From Vallitalea maricola (GTDB lineage Bacteria; Bacillota; Clostridia; Lachnospirales; Vallitaleaceae), in contig NZ_BTPU01000025.1 in assembly GCF_036985595.1 (NCBI RefSeq), forward strand, positions 1-64,000: DNA of 64,000 nt, in the 5' to 3' direction. A program made the position numbers and the translations under genes. Shown here piece by piece: positions 53,215 through 62,421 of the stretch. The notes under the pieces were generated by a model. The model saw only the letters and a program-made list of their open reading frames with translations, did not search any database and had not been told where the DNA came from. Positions within the stretch are counted from its first letter, which is position 1. Every line of letters starts with the position of its first letter.

Positions 53215-53439
53215 CTAATCTTCAACAATGTCATATCCCCAATTATATAAGTGATCAATTCTATTATTATATTTTGTTATAGCTTCTTTTTTTGAAGCAA
53301 ATACATCTGTATTTATATAAACTATTACATTATTTCTTACATCATTTCCTATTTCAATCACTTTTTTATTATTAGCATTTAATATTAATTTTATAAAATT
53401 ATTTCTTTTTAAAAAACAGCTTTTATAATAAGTTCTCAC
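53215..53439 (-). CDS. Small hypothetical protein
   Basis: A 74-residue protein starting at GTG (53439) with GAGGTGAT 4 nt upstream; an in-frame GTG three codons earlier is part of that ribosome-binding site. It starts VRTYYKSCFLKRNNFIKLIL, continues VIEIGNDVRNNVIVYINTDV, and ends DHLYNWGYDIVED. It is mixed alpha/beta with no membrane helix or known motif. It lies 38 bp before the GH13 gene and may share its transcript. Confidence 0.55.
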   Translation of the reverse strand: MRTYYKSCFLKRNNFIKLILNANNKKVIEIGNDVRNNVIVYINTDVFASKKEAITKYNNRIDHLYNWGYDIVED

Positions 53440-53448
53440 TAATATCAC

Positions 53449-53918
53449 CTCTATACACTATATTCGTTACTGATATAAGTTATACAAGTTAATATAGCTT
53501 AGTTAATAATTGTCGTCTTAATAACTTATCTTAACTATATTCTTCCCAAATATCCGTAAAGATTTCATAGCATACAAGAAAAGAGGCTACGCCTTGTATA
53601 TGTAGGTCGCTTTTTCCTGCAAAACAAAAAAGACAGCCTACCGATCGGCTGTCTTTTTTCTTTAAGGAGAAGGTATTTGTTCTTATGGGGTGTAGCAAAA
53701 ACTTTATTATTTATATATATTGTATTGGGGGGTTTTACAATAATAATTATAGCATTAACCCGGAAATAAGTGTGCATAAACTTTCAATAATTTGACTATT
53801 TTTATTAGTAGTATTATACAACTAATATTTTCATCAATTTATGTCCCATTTAATTATATACAAAAAGGTCAAACTAATAAAGCTAGTTTTTGCACAGCCC
53901 AATTTTTTAACATTTTTC
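53449..53918. other. Intergenic region between GH13 and asparaginase units
   Basis: Apart from the terminator at 53625-53659 I see no gene. A 70-codon minus frame overlaps that hairpin and is rejected. The rest is AT-rich promoter-like DNA. Confidence 0.55.
53625..53659. terminator. Bidirectional terminator-like hairpin
   Basis: AAGACAGCC and GGCTGTCTT pair, with A-run and T-run on either side giving T-tails in both directions. On the minus strand it would stop transcripts from the asparaginase side before the GH13 unit. Confidence 0.75.
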
Positions 53919-54911
53919 TTATATTTTTTTATATAAATCCTTCTCAAAAATCTGCCTTACTTCACCTACATCTTTAGTTACTCCAAGGACTATCATTAAT
54001 TTGATTCTTGCCTTTTGTCCTGATAGATTATCTCCCAATATTACTCCCATATCCCTTAACTGTCTTCCTCCTCCTTGGTATCCATATGAATCCAGTACTC
54101 TTCCTTTTGAGCATCTTGATACTATGACTACTGGGATGTTTAAGTCAATAGCTCTCTGTATACCATCCAACATGGTTGGGGGTAGATTTCCTCTACCTAA
54201 AGCTTCTATGACGATACCTTTATAATCATTATCAACAAGATAATCAATAAATTCTGAACCAAGACCAGCTACAGCTTTAATAAGAGCAACCCTGTTCTCA
54301 ATTTTTTCAGTAACAATCTTAGAAGCTTTTTTTCTGTTTCTGTAATAGATGACTTGGTCAGAGTCTACAATGCCTAGAGGACCGAAGTCCATACTCTGGA
54401 ATGTGTCAAGACTTAATGTATGAGTTTTAGTTACTTCATCTGCTGCATTCACTTGATTATTCATGACTACCAATACACCCTTATTCTTAGATTCCTCAGA
54501 ACAAACTGTACATATTGAAGCAGCCAGGTTAGCTGGTCCATCATAGCCTAATTCTGAACCATTACGCATAGAACCTGTTACAACAACTGGTTTTTCCGAG
54601 TTGATAACAAGGTCAAGAAAATATGCTGTCTCCTCTAGGGTATCAGTACCATGTGTGATTACTACTCCTGCTATATCTTCTCTGCTTAGAAGTTCGTTAG
54701 TGACTCTTGCAATGTCCAACATCATGTTAGGAACAATATGTGGTCCAGGATAAGCACCATAGTGTATAACCTCAATCTGTGCCATTTTCTCAATACCTGA
54801 CACTTTTGAAATTATATCCTTATCAGATAGTGCTGGTATAGCAGCCTTCAGCCTTTCGTCAACCATCATGGATATTGTTCCACCTGTAAAAATCAATGCT
54901 ACTTTTTTCAT
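53919..54911 (-). CDS. ansA: L-asparaginase (cytoplasmic, AnsA type)
   Basis: A 330-residue enzyme that hydrolyses asparagine to aspartate and ammonia. Both catalytic threonine motifs are visible: IFTGGTISM (about 8-16) and VVITHGTDTLEETAYF (about 83-98). A third block is VVTGSMRNGSELGYDGPANL (about 110-130). There is no signal peptide, so it is a cytoplasmic type. AAAGGATGG precedes the ATG. A 37-bp leader element upstream (54956-54992) is shared with the helicase gene. Confidence 0.95.
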   Translation of the reverse strand: MKKVALIFTGGTISMMVDERLKAAIPALSDKDIISKVSGIEKMAQIEVIHYGAYPGPHIVPNMMLDIARVTNELLSREDIAGVVITHGTDTLEETAYFLDLVINSEKPVVVTGSMRNGSELGYDGPANLAASICTVCSEESKNKGVLVVMNNQVNAADEVTKTHTLSLDTFQSMDFGPLGIVDSDQVIYYRNRKKASKIVTEKIENRVALIKAVAGLGSEFIDYLVDNDYKGIVIEALGRGNLPPTMLDGIQRAIDLNIPVVIVSRCSKGRVLDSYGYQGGGRQLRDMGVILGDNLSGQKARIKLMIVLGVTKDVGEVRQIFEKDLYKKI

Positions 54912-54955
54912 CTAAAACCCATCCTTTCAACTATATATATTGAACTTGAACATCT

Positions 54956-54992
54956 ATACACCCATTTTAGAAAGTTCAATACATTTCCCTTG
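54956..54992 (-). repeat. 37-bp leader repeat, copy A
   Basis: This matches 57380-57416 in 33 of 37 positions and in the same orientation. It lies 45 bp upstream of the asparaginase start. It contains TATTGAACTT and AATGGGTGTAT in the transcribed sense. Confidence 0.7.
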
Positions 54993-55020
54993 ATTACCTC
55001 TTACTTATATTTTTGTTTGA

Positions 55021-57375
55021 TTATAAATTCTCCCAGAAATCATCAACCTTTTCCTTCAACAAATCACTAGATGCATAGACAGCATGATTCCATTCATAAG
55101 GAAAAATCCTTTTGTAATGATTACTGCCAAATCTTTCATCTATAAGGACTACTATGCCTACGTCATTCATTGTTCTTATGACCCTTCCTGCTGCCTGCAT
55201 AACTTTATTCATCCCCGGATACATATAAGCATACTCAAAACCGTTATCAGATGTATTGTCAAAGTAATTCTTGATAAGATTCCTTTCGTTGCATATAGAA
55301 GGTAACCCAACCCCTACTATAACTGCACCACTAAGTTTTTCTCCTGTTAAATCTATACCTTCACCAAACATACCCCCTAATACTGCAAAAGCTACAAATG
55401 AATCTTCTCTCTCATTATGGAACTCTCCTAGAAAATCATCTTTTTCACTTTCGCTTAGTCCTCTTTCTTGTTTTATGATATTTATATCATCATCTTCTAT
55501 TATATTAATAAAAGTGTCATACACATCATTCATATACTTGTAGGAAGGGAAGAATATGATGTAGTTCCCCTTTTTCCCCTTAATTGTATTGTAGATAGTC
55601 TCTACAACATTTATATAGGTTTTCTGCCTGTTCTTATATTTTGTAGATACCTTATTATTTATTAATAAACATAGATTTTTTTGTTCAAAAGGCGATTCAA
55701 GAGTCAATCCATAATTCTTTTCATTGCCTCCAAGTATCTTGACAAAATAATCCATAGGCGTTAAGGTAGCCGAAAAAAGCACAGTAGACTTTGCATTTCC
55801 CATATAATCCCTTAGATTCCCTGATGGATCCAAGCAAAAAAGCTTCATCAATACATCATCTTGTATCTTTTCATAATATGTTATATATCTATCATCATAG
55901 AGTTCTGCTTTCTTCACAAAATCATAGCTGTCAAAGTAGAAGTCAAGTAATTCATCCATGTGTTCCCATTCTACCAGATTGACAAATATCTTTTCAGTTC
56001 TGTGTATGATACCTCTAAGTATATCTACAAAATCCTCTGAATAATATTCTTCTACCATGAAATCTCCTACAATCTCACATTCACGTCTCTTTTCAATCAT
56101 AAAACTATTCAATTTCCCCAAATATCTATAAAGGGTTTTATCTATATCCTTAACTATTCTCCTTAACTTTAATATAGGCTTTTTGTACATAGTAGCAGAA
56201 TACATTTCTCTTGCTCTGTCAACCAGATTATGGGCTTCGTCTATTAAAAATAGATAGCTACCGTTACCTTCCACAAAAAATCTTTTGAGTACTGCACTAG
56301 GGTCAAAAGCATAATTGTAATCACATATGATACAATCACTAAAAAGCGCTAAATCAAGAGTTAATTCATAAGGACATACTTGATATTTCTTAGAATACTC
56401 TAAAATAGTATCCCTGTTGTAATTATCAGTTGCTGTCAACATCTCACCAATAGCCCCATTTATTCTATCATAGTGTCCTTTTGCATATTTACAATATTTA
56501 CTGTCACATTTTTTCTCTTCATTCAAGCATATCTTATCTTTCGCAGTTATAAGAACCCTTTTTAACTTTAGTCCATTGCCCTCAAGGAGCTTAATGGCTT
56601 TTTCTGCTACATCTCTTCCAATAGTCTTAGCTGTAAGATAAAATATCTTGGAATTCTTCTTTTCCATTGATTTTATAGCAGGATAAAGAGTACCCATAGT
56701 TTTTCCTATCCCTGTAGGAGCTCTAGCAAATAATTTCTCATCTTCCATTATCACTTTATATACACTATTCATAAATTTCCTTTGACCTTTTCTAAAAGAA
56801 TCAAATGGAAATTGAAGACCTTTTACACTTTCATCCCTTAACTTATTATAACTGATTATCTTCTTAGCAAAATCTATATAAAGATTTATTACACTAAAAT
56901 AAAATTCTTCTAATTCCTTAAGAGTAAATTCATTCTGAAATTGTTTTATGGCATAGCTTCCAAGCTCAACATATGTTAATTGAACTATCAGCTTGTCTAT
57001 ATTATTTTGTTTCCCATATATATATGCATACATCTTACCTTGTGCTATATGCAGCTTATTGTAATCTTCATCAATAGTTTCCAATGATTTGTTTACTGAT
57101 TTTATTTCATCAATAATTATTATATCATCAAAAATAATGCCGTCAATACGCCCATTTATTTCTAATTCTATATCATCTATTAATACTTTATCTTTTACCG
57201 GTACTTCTGATTCATAAGCATCATATTCCTTACTAAATCTCTTCTGAATCTTCTGGTGTGCTTTTATACCATCAACCGCTCTGCTTGAGCTTAAGAAAAC
57301 TGACTTTATATCACCAGAACGTAGAACAAATTCTATGAGCTCTCTTACTGATATACTTAATTTATTAGAAGACAT
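55021..57375 (-). CDS. DinG/XPD-like iron-sulphur DNA helicase with N-terminal nuclease-like domain
   Basis: This 784-residue protein starts with a PD-(D/E)XK-like domain (about 45-130: KVLIDDIELEINGRIDGIIF, then IIIDEIKSVNKS, QGKMYAYIY), as in Cas4-type nucleases. The superfamily 2 helicase follows: Walker A RAPTGIGKT (about 217-226), cysteine cluster CLNEEKKCDSKYC (about 280-293), FLIDEAHNL (about 375-383), VLFSATLT, and a late QAAGRVIRT. It should unwind 5'-3' DNA during repair. The ATG follows a weak ribosome-binding site inside leader repeat copy B. It overlaps nothing. Confidence 0.9.
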   Translation of the reverse strand: MSSNKLSISVRELIEFVLRSGDIKSVFLSSSRAVDGIKAHQKIQKRFSKEYDAYESEVPVKDKVLIDDIELEINGRIDGIIFDDIIIIDEIKSVNKSLETIDEDYNKLHIAQGKMYAYIYGKQNNIDKLIVQLTYVELGSYAIKQFQNEFTLKELEEFYFSVINLYIDFAKKIISYNKLRDESVKGLQFPFDSFRKGQRKFMNSVYKVIMEDEKLFARAPTGIGKTMGTLYPAIKSMEKKNSKIFYLTAKTIGRDVAEKAIKLLEGNGLKLKRVLITAKDKICLNEEKKCDSKYCKYAKGHYDRINGAIGEMLTATDNYNRDTILEYSKKYQVCPYELTLDLALFSDCIICDYNYAFDPSAVLKRFFVEGNGSYLFLIDEAHNLVDRAREMYSATMYKKPILKLRRIVKDIDKTLYRYLGKLNSFMIEKRRECEIVGDFMVEEYYSEDFVDILRGIIHRTEKIFVNLVEWEHMDELLDFYFDSYDFVKKAELYDDRYITYYEKIQDDVLMKLFCLDPSGNLRDYMGNAKSTVLFSATLTPMDYFVKILGGNEKNYGLTLESPFEQKNLCLLINNKVSTKYKNRQKTYINVVETIYNTIKGKKGNYIIFFPSYKYMNDVYDTFINIIEDDDINIIKQERGLSESEKDDFLGEFHNEREDSFVAFAVLGGMFGEGIDLTGEKLSGAVIVGVGLPSICNERNLIKNYFDNTSDNGFEYAYMYPGMNKVMQAAGRVIRTMNDVGIVVLIDERFGSNHYKRIFPYEWNHAVYASSDLLKEKVDDFWENL

Positions 57376-57379
57376 TTCA

Positions 57380-57416
57380 ATACACCCATTTCAATAAGTT
57401 CAATATATTTCCCTTG
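57380..57416 (-). repeat. 37-bp leader repeat, copy B
   Basis: A near copy of 54956-54992 (four differences), ending 4 bp before the helicase start. The two copies lie 2.4 kb apart and each precedes a minus-strand gene. Confidence 0.7.
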
Positions 57417-57587
57417 CATTTATAAGCCTATTAGAACTAAATATTTGCTGGCTCTATAGCAATTATTTAAATAGGCTTGTCTATATTATAGCAAACAATC
57501 TAATATTATTGTATAATAATATTATTATCCTATACCTAATACAAATACTAAAGATGAATTTATTGTTTTTTTAAGGAGAGGTTTATT

Positions 57588-58043
57588 ATCAAAATACTTG
57601 TTGATGGAGACGCATGTCCCGTAAAAAATATTATTATTAGAATTGCAAAAGAATATAACATCCCTGTAGACATTTTTATAGATTCATCACATATATATGA
57701 AAATGATTACTGTAACATATTTGTTATTGGGAAAGGAAAAGATGCTGTTGATTTTGCTTTGATAAATAGAACAAAAGAAAAGGATATTATAATCACCGGA
57801 GATTACGGGGTAGCAACCATGGCTCTAAGCAAAAAAGCCTCCGCTATCCACCCAAACGGTTTTATCTATTCCAACGACAATATAAATAGACTCCTTATGG
57901 AAAGGCATATATCCGGCCAAGCCAGAAGAGCAAAAAAACGTTATTCCAAAATGAAAAAGAGAAGCATAGACCACGACACCAAATTCGAAAATAACTTTCG
58001 AAAACTCATATTAAATACATTAAGTAATGATATTACTCTATAA
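57588..58043 (+). CDS. yqxD: YaiI/YqxD family protein (UPF0178), apparent ATC start
   Basis: A 151-residue protein of the PIN-like DUF188 family. The family N-terminus is intact (KILVDGDACPVKN, normally preceded by Met), with later motifs TGDYGVATMALSKKA and GQARRAKKRYSKMKKR. No ATG, GTG or TTG exists at the proper place: the codon in the Met position is ATC (57588-57590), preceded by ATT, with GGAGAGG 6 nt upstream. The first conventional start (TTG, 57759) would remove a third of the protein, including the DGDACP block. Function is unknown; the family fold resembles nucleases. Confidence 0.85.
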   Translation: MKILVDGDACPVKNIIIRIAKEYNIPVDIFIDSSHIYENDYCNIFVIGKGKDAVDFALINRTKEKDIIITGDYGVATMALSKKASAIHPNGFIYSNDNINRLLMERHISGQARRAKKRYSKMKKRSIDHDTKFENNFRKLILNTLSNDITL

Positions 58044-58044
58044 A

Positions 58045-58070
58045 AAAAGGATGGCAAAAGTCATCCTTTT
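58045..58070. terminator. Terminator between convergent yqxD and ftsH
   Basis: AAAAGGATG and CATCCTTTT form a 9-bp stem with an 8-nt loop and T/A-runs on both sides, two bases past the yqxD stop. It can serve both directions. Confidence 0.88.
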
Positions 58071-58125
58071 CTTATATAGTTAATTTTATTGTAATTCATA
58101 TAATAAATAGACCTGTTACGAACGT

Positions 58126-58152
58126 AAATAGTATAGGGGAATATGAAGCAGT
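58126..58152 (+). repeat. Solitary end of the 62-kb inverted-repeat element
   Basis: These 27 bases match, in inverse orientation, 62263-62289 in 26 positions. They contain TAGTATAGGGGAATAT (58129-58144). The copy abuts the ftsH stop codon. Confidence 0.75.
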
Positions 58153-60054
58153 TTACTTATCTTCTCCACTATCTACATCTAATTTCACTTGCTTCTCTAA
58201 AGGAGCTACTACAACTGAATCCACATCGCTTTTATCTACCTTTTTATATTCTTTATCGAATAAAGCTGCAAATTCTTCTCCTGATATTTTTTCTTTCTCG
58301 AATAATAATTGTACTGTTTTATGCATAACATCCATGTTCTCATTTAATAATCTTAGAGCTTCATTGTAAGCATTATCCACAATACGTTTTATTTCACTGT
58401 CAATTAATCCAGCGATGTTTTCACCATAATTTCTTGTATGGCCCCAGTCTCGTCCAATAAATACTTCATCATTATCGTTTCCAAACTGGATAGGCCCTAT
58501 CACATCACTCATACCAAATTTAACAACCATATTTCTTGCAGTTGATGTTACCTGTTGTAAATCACCGTATGCACCTGTTGTTATATCGTCAAAGATGATT
58601 TGTTCAGCGGCTCTACCACCTAATCCTACAATTATGTCTTGTTCCATTTCTTTTTTACTTTGATAAGTATCATCAGTTTCAGGTAATGGCATAGTATAAC
58701 CACCAGCGTAACCTGTAGGTATTATTGAAATACTGTGTACAGGATTTACAAGAGGTAATACATGGAATAATATAGCATGACCAGCCTCGTGATAAGCTGT
58801 AATTTTCTTTTCTCTTTCGGTGAGTACTTTACTTTTCTTTTCTGTACCTACACCTATCTTAATAAACGCTCTTTGAATATCTTCTTGCTCAATAACTTTC
58901 TTACTAGCTCTTGCAGCATATATTGAAGCTTCGTTCAATAAGTTTTCAAGATCAGCACCAGTAAATCCTACTGTTGTTTTTGCAATAACATTCAAATTAA
59001 CATTATCTGATAAAGGTTTCCCTTTTGCATGTACTTTTAATATCTCTTCACGACCTTTGACGTCAGGTCTTCCTACAACAACTTTTCTATCAAATCTACC
59101 TGGACGTAATAATGCAGGGTCTAATATATCTGCTCTGTTTGTTGCAGCTATAACAATTACACCTTCATTAACTCCAAATCCATCCATTTCAACAAGCAAT
59201 TGGTTAAGTGTCTGCTCTCTTTCATCATGACCTCCGCCAAGTCCTGCACCTCTTTTTCTACCAACAGCATCAATCTCGTCAATAAAAACTATACATGGAG
59301 CATTCTTCTTAGCTTGGTCAAATAAATCTCTTACTCTAGATGCACCTACACCGACAAACATCTCAACGAAATCTGAACCAGAAATACTAAAGAATGGTAC
59401 TCCAGCTTCTCCAGCTACTGCTTTTGCAAGTAATGTTTTACCTGTTCCTGGAGGTCCTACCAATAAAACACCTTTTGGTATTCTAGCACCAAGTTCTACG
59501 AATTTACGAGGACTCTTAAGAAATTCTACTACCTCTTCTAATTCTTCTTTTTCTTCTTCAAGTCCAGCTACGTTTTGGAATGTAATCTTTTTATTTTCAT
59601 CTACTACCATTTTAGCTTTGCTTTTACCAAAAGACATAACACGGTTTCCACCGCCGCCGCCTTGGGCTTGATTCATTATAAAGATTAATAAGAAAATTAC
59701 TGGAATAAGAACTATCAGTGATGGAAGTATCTGAATAAACCAACCTGGTCTTACAATATCTTTAACATATATTTTCTTCCCATATTCTTCCATTTTTTCT
59801 TCGAATTTTGATGTATTAGTGATTGGAAAACTTCTAGAATCAGTATTTTCAAAATAGACTGTTACAATACCAGTAGGTATTTCTGCATTCTGTTTAACTT
59901 CAATTCTGACAACATCATCAATCTCTTTAATTAAATCTTGATAACCATAGTCACCTTTCATCGTGTCAAATCTGTTACTTGATATAAAAACTGCGATAAG
60001 TAAAACTAAAAGTAAAAGCGCATAAAAACTAAATCCTTTAATATTTTTTTTCAT
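58153..60054 (-). CDS. ftsH: ATP-dependent membrane protease FtsH
   Basis: This 633-residue protein has transmembrane helices at about 7-25 and 115-133, with the extracytoplasmic domain between them. The AAA module has Walker A GPPGTGKT (about 196-203), FIDEIDAVGRKRG and the SRH ATNRADILDPALLRPGRFD. The zinc site is HEAGH at about 419-423. GGAGG lies 7 nt before the ATG at 60054; an upstream in-frame ATG at 60105 lacks one. It degrades misassembled membrane proteins and regulators. It lies in the conserved tilS-hpt-ftsH order. Confidence 0.98.
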   Translation of the reverse strand: MKKNIKGFSFYALLLLVLLIAVFISSNRFDTMKGDYGYQDLIKEIDDVVRIEVKQNAEIPTGIVTVYFENTDSRSFPITNTSKFEEKMEEYGKKIYVKDIVRPGWFIQILPSLIVLIPVIFLLIFIMNQAQGGGGGNRVMSFGKSKAKMVVDENKKITFQNVAGLEEEKEELEEVVEFLKSPRKFVELGARIPKGVLLVGPPGTGKTLLAKAVAGEAGVPFFSISGSDFVEMFVGVGASRVRDLFDQAKKNAPCIVFIDEIDAVGRKRGAGLGGGHDEREQTLNQLLVEMDGFGVNEGVIVIAATNRADILDPALLRPGRFDRKVVVGRPDVKGREEILKVHAKGKPLSDNVNLNVIAKTTVGFTGADLENLLNEASIYAARASKKVIEQEDIQRAFIKIGVGTEKKSKVLTEREKKITAYHEAGHAILFHVLPLVNPVHSISIIPTGYAGGYTMPLPETDDTYQSKKEMEQDIIVGLGGRAAEQIIFDDITTGAYGDLQQVTSTARNMVVKFGMSDVIGPIQFGNDNDEVFIGRDWGHTRNYGENIAGLIDSEIKRIVDNAYNEALRLLNENMDVMHKTVQLLFEKEKISGEEFAALFDKEYKKVDKSDVDSVVVAPLEKQVKLDVDSGEDK

Positions 60055-60108
60055 GTGCTTGCCTCCTTTCCTATCTTTAGAATATTTACGGTTTTTGTCT
60101 ATCAAATA

Positions 60109-60636
60109 TTAACTATCCATTGTTCCAATAAATGGTAAATTACGATATCTTTGCATGTAATCAAGACCATATCCCAAAACAAATTTATCAGGTATACTAA
60201 ATCCTGTATAATCAACTTGTACATCCTCAACAACTCTTCTATCTGGTTTATCTAGCAATGTACATATTTTAATACTATTTGGTTTCCTATCTTTTAATAT
60301 ACTTACCAAATAACTAAGTGTTCTACCGGAATCTATAATGTCTTCAACAATTATTACTTCCTTACCCTCAATTGACTCATCAAGATCTTTTACTATTTTA
60401 ACTACACCACTACTCGATACTTCATTCCCATAGCTTGAAACAGCCATAAAATCCATTGTAACAGGAATGTCTTGAATTTGTTTTGATAAGTCTACCATAA
60501 ACATTACTCCACCTTTAAGTACGCAAATCAAATTAACTTCTTTACCTTGATAATCTTCTGATATTTGTTTACCTAATTCTGCAATTCTTGCGTTTAACTC
60601 TTCGGCAGATATTAATGTTTGTATGTTATGCATCAT
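60109..60636 (-). CDS. hpt: Hypoxanthine phosphoribosyltransferase
   Basis: A 175-residue purine salvage enzyme converting hypoxanthine or guanine with PRPP to IMP or GMP. The PRPP loop VIIVEDIIDSGRTLSYL (about 95-111), the N-terminal LICVLKGGVMFMVDL and the C-terminal VDYTGFSIPDKFVLGYGLDY are complete. GGAGG precedes the start; MMH offers two adjacent ATGs. It lies 11 bp after tilS and 54 bp before the ftsH start. In Bacillus, Hpt and TilS also regulate ftsH. Confidence 0.97.
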   Translation of the reverse strand: MMHNIQTLISAEELNARIAELGKQISEDYQGKEVNLICVLKGGVMFMVDLSKQIQDIPVTMDFMAVSSYGNEVSSSGVVKIVKDLDESIEGKEVIIVEDIIDSGRTLSYLVSILKDRKPNSIKICTLLDKPDRRVVEDVQVDYTGFSIPDKFVLGYGLDYMQRYRNLPFIGTMDS

Positions 60637-60647
60637 AATATCCTCCT

Positions 60648-62015
60648 CTAATAGTATCTTACTTCTAATATTTTTTTGGTTGAAGTAGTAACCTTGTATG
60701 CTTCACTTATTCTATAACCGATGACCCAAATTATATTGTTTCCATCTGCTAGAAGTGGTATAGCATCTCGTTGTTCTTTCGGAATTTTACAATCAATAAA
60801 ATACTTTTTTAATTTTTTAGTACCATTAATTCCTTTTATGGCGATTAAATCTCCACTCTTTCTACTTCTAACCTTCAAATTATCTTTTATTTTATCATAA
60901 TCAAACCATTTCGTATATAAATTTTTAGGAATATTATATTTTTTCTCTTCAATAATGCGAAAATCTAAATGTTTATTTAATTCTTTTATATAGATTTTTG
61001 ATAACTCGTCTACATCATAATTAAAATCATTTATCTTATTTTCTCCCAAATTGGTTATTATGATACTGTCATACATTTTTTTTGCTATTAATCCTTTTGG
61101 TAAATTTATTCTTTTACTTACTTGTTTATCGGCTAATTGAATTATCTCATTAATATGTTTATATTCAATATCCTTCAATGAGGTAATCTCGCCGATTATG
61201 AGTCTTATCAGCCGTCTTTTTATGACTGTATCCAATTGTAAAAATTCATTTGTATCAATAACATATTCTTTATTTTTTATCTTTACAATTTTTTCTTTTT
61301 CTTTTAAAACAATTTTATCTATATAATCATCTTCACTTCTTACTAAATTAGCTGTATTAACTATATTAGTAATAAAGTTCTGATTAAAATTATTTTCAAT
61401 GTAAGGTATAACAGTATGACGGATCTTATTTCTAGTGTATATTTCCATCTGATTAGTATAATCGTCTCTGTACTTTATATCATTATCCACACAGTATTTT
61501 TCAACTTCTTCTCTTGTACACTCAATCAATGGTCTTATGATATTATCTCTTTTGGGACGTATTCCACCGATTCCCTTAATTCCTGTTCCTCTTAACAGAT
61601 TCATTATTATGGTTTCAGCATTATCATTGATATGATGTGCCAAAGCAATCTTGGTACCGCCCAATTCTTTACTTGCATCTGAAAAAACTTGATATCTTAC
61701 TTTCCTACCCATTTCTTCTTCGGATATTTTATTTTCTTTTGCTAACTTTTTAACATTAAAATAAAACACATGACATACAATACCTCTTTCATCGCAGAAT
61801 TTTTCTACGAACTTTGCATCTTCATCTGCATCTTTTCCTCTAATACCATGTTGAACATGCACAACATGTAAATCTATATCCAACTTACTTTTCAAACTAT
61901 ATAGCATATGTAATAAACATATGGAGTCAGCTCCACCAGATACACCAATGATGATATTATCACCTTTGTCAATCATATTGAACTTTTGGATAGTGTTTAA
62001 CACCTTATCTACCAT
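60648..62015 (-). CDS. tilS: tRNA(Ile)-lysidine synthase
   Basis: A 455-residue enzyme that adds lysine to C34 of tRNA-Ile(CAU). The PP-loop SGGADSICLLHML lies at about 26-38. HVVHVQHGIRGKDADEDAKF, ALAHHINDNAETIIMNLLRGTG and the C-terminal substrate-binding domain (KWFDYDKIKDNLKVRSRKSGDLIAIKG) are all present. It is essential. It is first of the tilS-hpt-ftsH unit. Confidence 0.97.
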   Translation of the reverse strand: MVDKVLNTIQKFNMIDKGDNIIIGVSGGADSICLLHMLYSLKSKLDIDLHVVHVQHGIRGKDADEDAKFVEKFCDERGIVCHVFYFNVKKLAKENKISEEEMGRKVRYQVFSDASKELGGTKIALAHHINDNAETIIMNLLRGTGIKGIGGIRPKRDNIIRPLIECTREEVEKYCVDNDIKYRDDYTNQMEIYTRNKIRHTVIPYIENNFNQNFITNIVNTANLVRSEDDYIDKIVLKEKEKIVKIKNKEYVIDTNEFLQLDTVIKRRLIRLIIGEITSLKDIEYKHINEIIQLADKQVSKRINLPKGLIAKKMYDSIIITNLGENKINDFNYDVDELSKIYIKELNKHLDFRIIEEKKYNIPKNLYTKWFDYDKIKDNLKVRSRKSGDLIAIKGINGTKKLKKYFIDCKIPKEQRDAIPLLADGNNIIWVIGYRISEAYKVTTSTKKILEVRYY

Positions 62016-62190
62016 ACATCTTTACATCCTTTATAATTTCTGTTTAGCCATAAATAAGTGACTCTTTTAATATACTAGACTTGTTCAAATAAATCAATAG
62101 TCAAGTTAAATCTTTGTTATATATGCTTCATTATTAACAGTTTGTTAATATCTTATATACAAATTAGCGATTGCATAACAGTCGCTCCAA
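62016..62190. other. tilS upstream region
   Basis: AT-rich and probably contains the tilS promoter. A small AGCGA/TCGCT hairpin lies near 62166-62186, next to the inverted-repeat element. No gene seen. Confidence 0.5.
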
Positions 62191-62286
62191 TAGTATAGGG
62201 GAATATTTCGTCAGCCAGTTAAACATCCGTGTTTAAAAGGCTGAGTTCGCCATCCATGGCTCACTGCTCCATATTCCCCTATACTA
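62191..62286. repeat. 96-bp element with 16-bp perfect terminal inverted repeats
   Basis: TAGTATAGGGGAATAT (62191-62206) is exactly inverted at 62271-62286. Inside is an AGCC/GGCT hairpin with complementary TTTAAACAC-like arms (about 62214-62243). It has no reading frame. One end recurs alone at 58126-58152. It looks like a miniature mobile element or a structured RNA. Confidence 0.75.
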
Positions 62287-62365
62287 TTTGCGCTCGATAT
62301 TTAGAATTCGGAGCTTACTGTATAGTATAATATTGCATATGCGAGAATTAGTTCTTTCCTATAAG

Positions 62366-62401
62366 ATTAAAAGCGGAGAAAACCTTTAATATTTCTCCGC
62401 T
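62366..62401 (-). terminator. Terminator of spoIIE
   Basis: AGCGGAGAAA and TTTCTCCGCT form a perfect 10-bp stem with a 10-nt loop, followed by TTTTAATCTT on the minus strand, 21 bp past the spoIIE stop. Confidence 0.88.
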
Positions 62402-62421
62402 ATTAGTACTTATAATAATAA

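Noticed and set aside
53565..53777. 70-codon minus-strand ORF
   Set aside because: It runs through the bidirectional terminator hairpin and its residues there are low-complexity.
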